Source: UBA2883 sp050873965 (GTDB lineage: Bacteria > Cyanobacteriota > Vampirovibrionia > Gastranaerophilales > Gastranaerophilaceae). Taken from it: a DNA stretch of 33,180 nt. Numbering within the stretch: position 1 is the stretch's first letter; every line of letters begins with the position of its first letter. The notes below the pieces were generated by a model. It worked only from the letters and a program-made list of their open reading frames with translations. It ran no database searches and was not told the origin of the DNA. Shown piece by piece: positions 32,331 through 33,180 of this stretch. The position numbers were made by a program, and so were the translations under genes. The stretch lies in contig JBNMJS010000008.1 in assembly GCA_050873965.1 (NCBI GenBank), positions 1-33,180 of the forward strand. Reading direction: 5' to 3'.

Positions 32331-33180
32331 ATGATTAAGATTTTATGTAATTATAGAGAAAAAATAAAAAATGTAAGAATTTTTATTTTATTTATTTTTG
32401 CAATGATGTGTTTCTTCTTTTTTTTAGGATTTAATAATCCTATTTTTGCAAACGAAGAATTAAATACGTCAGATATTTTTTCATGGTCTGAAGTTCAAAC
32501 ACCAGAATTAAATACTATTATGAAGTATGAATTAAAACCATCTGTAAAATATGTAGATGTTTCATCTGGTGATATTTTAGAAGAAAAAGATAAACAACCT
32601 GATGTTGTATATAAGGCAATTGTATATAATGAGAAAGTTCCACATTATTATTCTTTTGAATTTAAAAATCGTGAGGATAAAATTTATTCTATAAATGAAG
32701 GAACAATTTCTGATTATGATTTTACAATGAATTTTAATCAAGATGATACTGCTACTATAATTAAATATTATAAAATCAATCTTTTTTCTGACAAAATATC
32801 AGATAAAAATTCTTATATTTCAAAAGAAGTAATTAAACCTGAATTGATTGGCGTTGGATTAATTGGGAATGTTCAAAATAATGTTGCAAATTCAAATAAT
32901 ATTAGTGAATTTGATGATATTATCAAAAATTTTATAGGAAATTCTGTTACTACAACTACTGGGAAATTGTATGGTGCCGGATTGATTGGAAATTGTTTAT
33001 TAAATAATTCATCTAGCAACAACGAAGAAAGTATTAAAAGTATAGTTGGTTCGTTTATTTCTAATAGTGTAACTGTAAATGGAAATTTACAAGGTGGTGG
33101 ATTGGTTGGTGTTTATTTTTATAATGATCATATTTCTTATAATGACCCTATTTCAAAGGGAAATAGTATATCAATAGGGC
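32331..33180 (+). CDS. exported repeat-rich surface protein, 3' end beyond the window
   Basis: An open frame runs from ATG 32331 to the window edge (283 complete codons, no stop). The N-terminus is a long signal peptide: a basic start (MIKILCNYREKIKNVR), a hydrophobic core, then PIFANEE with probable cleavage after residue 40. From about residue 170 the protein becomes repetitive with a period of 40-41 residues: GVGLIGN (nt 32850), GAGLIGN (32973) and GGGLVG (33093), with FIGNSVTTTTG and FISNSVTVNG between them. Such Gly/Asn/Thr-rich repeats suggest a beta-helix adhesin or autotransporter-like surface protein. No Shine-Dalgarno is clear. The C-terminal anchor is not visible, so the export route is unknown. 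Confidence 0.85.
   Translation, partial: MIKILCNYREKIKNVRIFILFIFAMMCFFFFLGFNNPIFANEELNTSDIFSWSEVQTPELNTIMKYELKPSVKYVDVSSGDILEEKDKQPDVVYKAIVYNEKVPHYYSFEFKNREDKIYSINEGTISDYDFTMNFNQDDTATIIKYYKINLFSDKISDKNSYISKEVIKPELIGVGLIGNVQNNVANSNNISEFDDIIKNFIGNSVTTTTGKLYGAGLIGNCLLNNSSSNNEESIKSIVGSFISNSVTVNGNLQGGGLVGVYFYNDHISYNDPISKGNSISIG

Overview
The window is strongly AT-rich and gene-dense, uses the standard code, and is entirely bacterial chromosome. Taken together, a zinc-type SmtB-like repressor, a Pho-box-like array built on the 8+3 bp plan known from cyanobacteria, a CheR-like/GNAT/dikinase protein set that shares a short N-terminal motif, and very AT-rich coding suggest a gut member of the non-photosynthetic cyanobacterial sister lineage (Vampirovibrionia/Melainabacteria, order Gastranaerophilales). 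That placement is inference from gene content; no rRNA is present to confirm it. No tRNA, rRNA, CRISPR array, transposase or phage gene was seen.

Layout. 1-2.8 kb: envelope genes (S41 carboxy-terminal protease, GtrA-like membrane protein, rfbA). 2.9-7.1 kb: information-processing block (orphan 79-aa gene, rpsU on the minus strand, then dnaG-rpoD overlapping by 4 nt, then rpmB); this is a rearranged macromolecular-synthesis operon. 7.2-9.0 kb: minus-strand family-4 uracil-DNA glycosylase behind an M16 peptidase-like protein that lacks the zinc motif. 9.2-13.9 kb: an accessory plus-strand run of a GNAT-like protein, a 770-aa EF-hand protein, a MarR-type regulator and a divergent subtilase-like protein. 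13.9-17.2 kb: a zinc-homeostasis locus (ArsR/SmtB repressor diverging from a P1B ATPase and a ZIP transporter) with three matching operator palindromes around a near-consensus promoter. 17.2-19.8 kb: a SulP transporter and a CheR-like methyltransferase. 19.8-23.8 kb: histidine kinase, response regulator and exported phosphoesterase diverging from a PAP2 phosphatase, with six tandem 8-bp boxes between them. 23.9-26.9 kb: bioB, a DUF4186 protein, and an aminotransferase/Lrp pair. 27.0-32.2 kb: flavin reductase-like protein, a second CheR-like methyltransferase, an acyl-CoA synthetase, a glucan-water-dikinase-like protein and a zinc-ribbon/TM2 protein. From 32.3 kb to the edge: the start of a large exported repeat protein, cut by the window end.

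How the genes work together. The clearest regulatory units are (1) the zinc locus, where a repressor with a complete alpha-5 zinc site faces its probable operators, and (2) the two-component system with two phosphatases around a tandem-repeat array, which reads as a phosphate-starvation module. The least explained material is a set of four proteins without signal peptides (GNAT-like, two CheR-like, dikinase-like) that carry a common [IVP]-[NS]-F-x-[AG]-[NH] motif near the N-terminus and mostly lack Shine-Dalgarno sequences. Together with the EF-hand and subtilase-like proteins these are the best candidates for an undescribed lineage-specific system.
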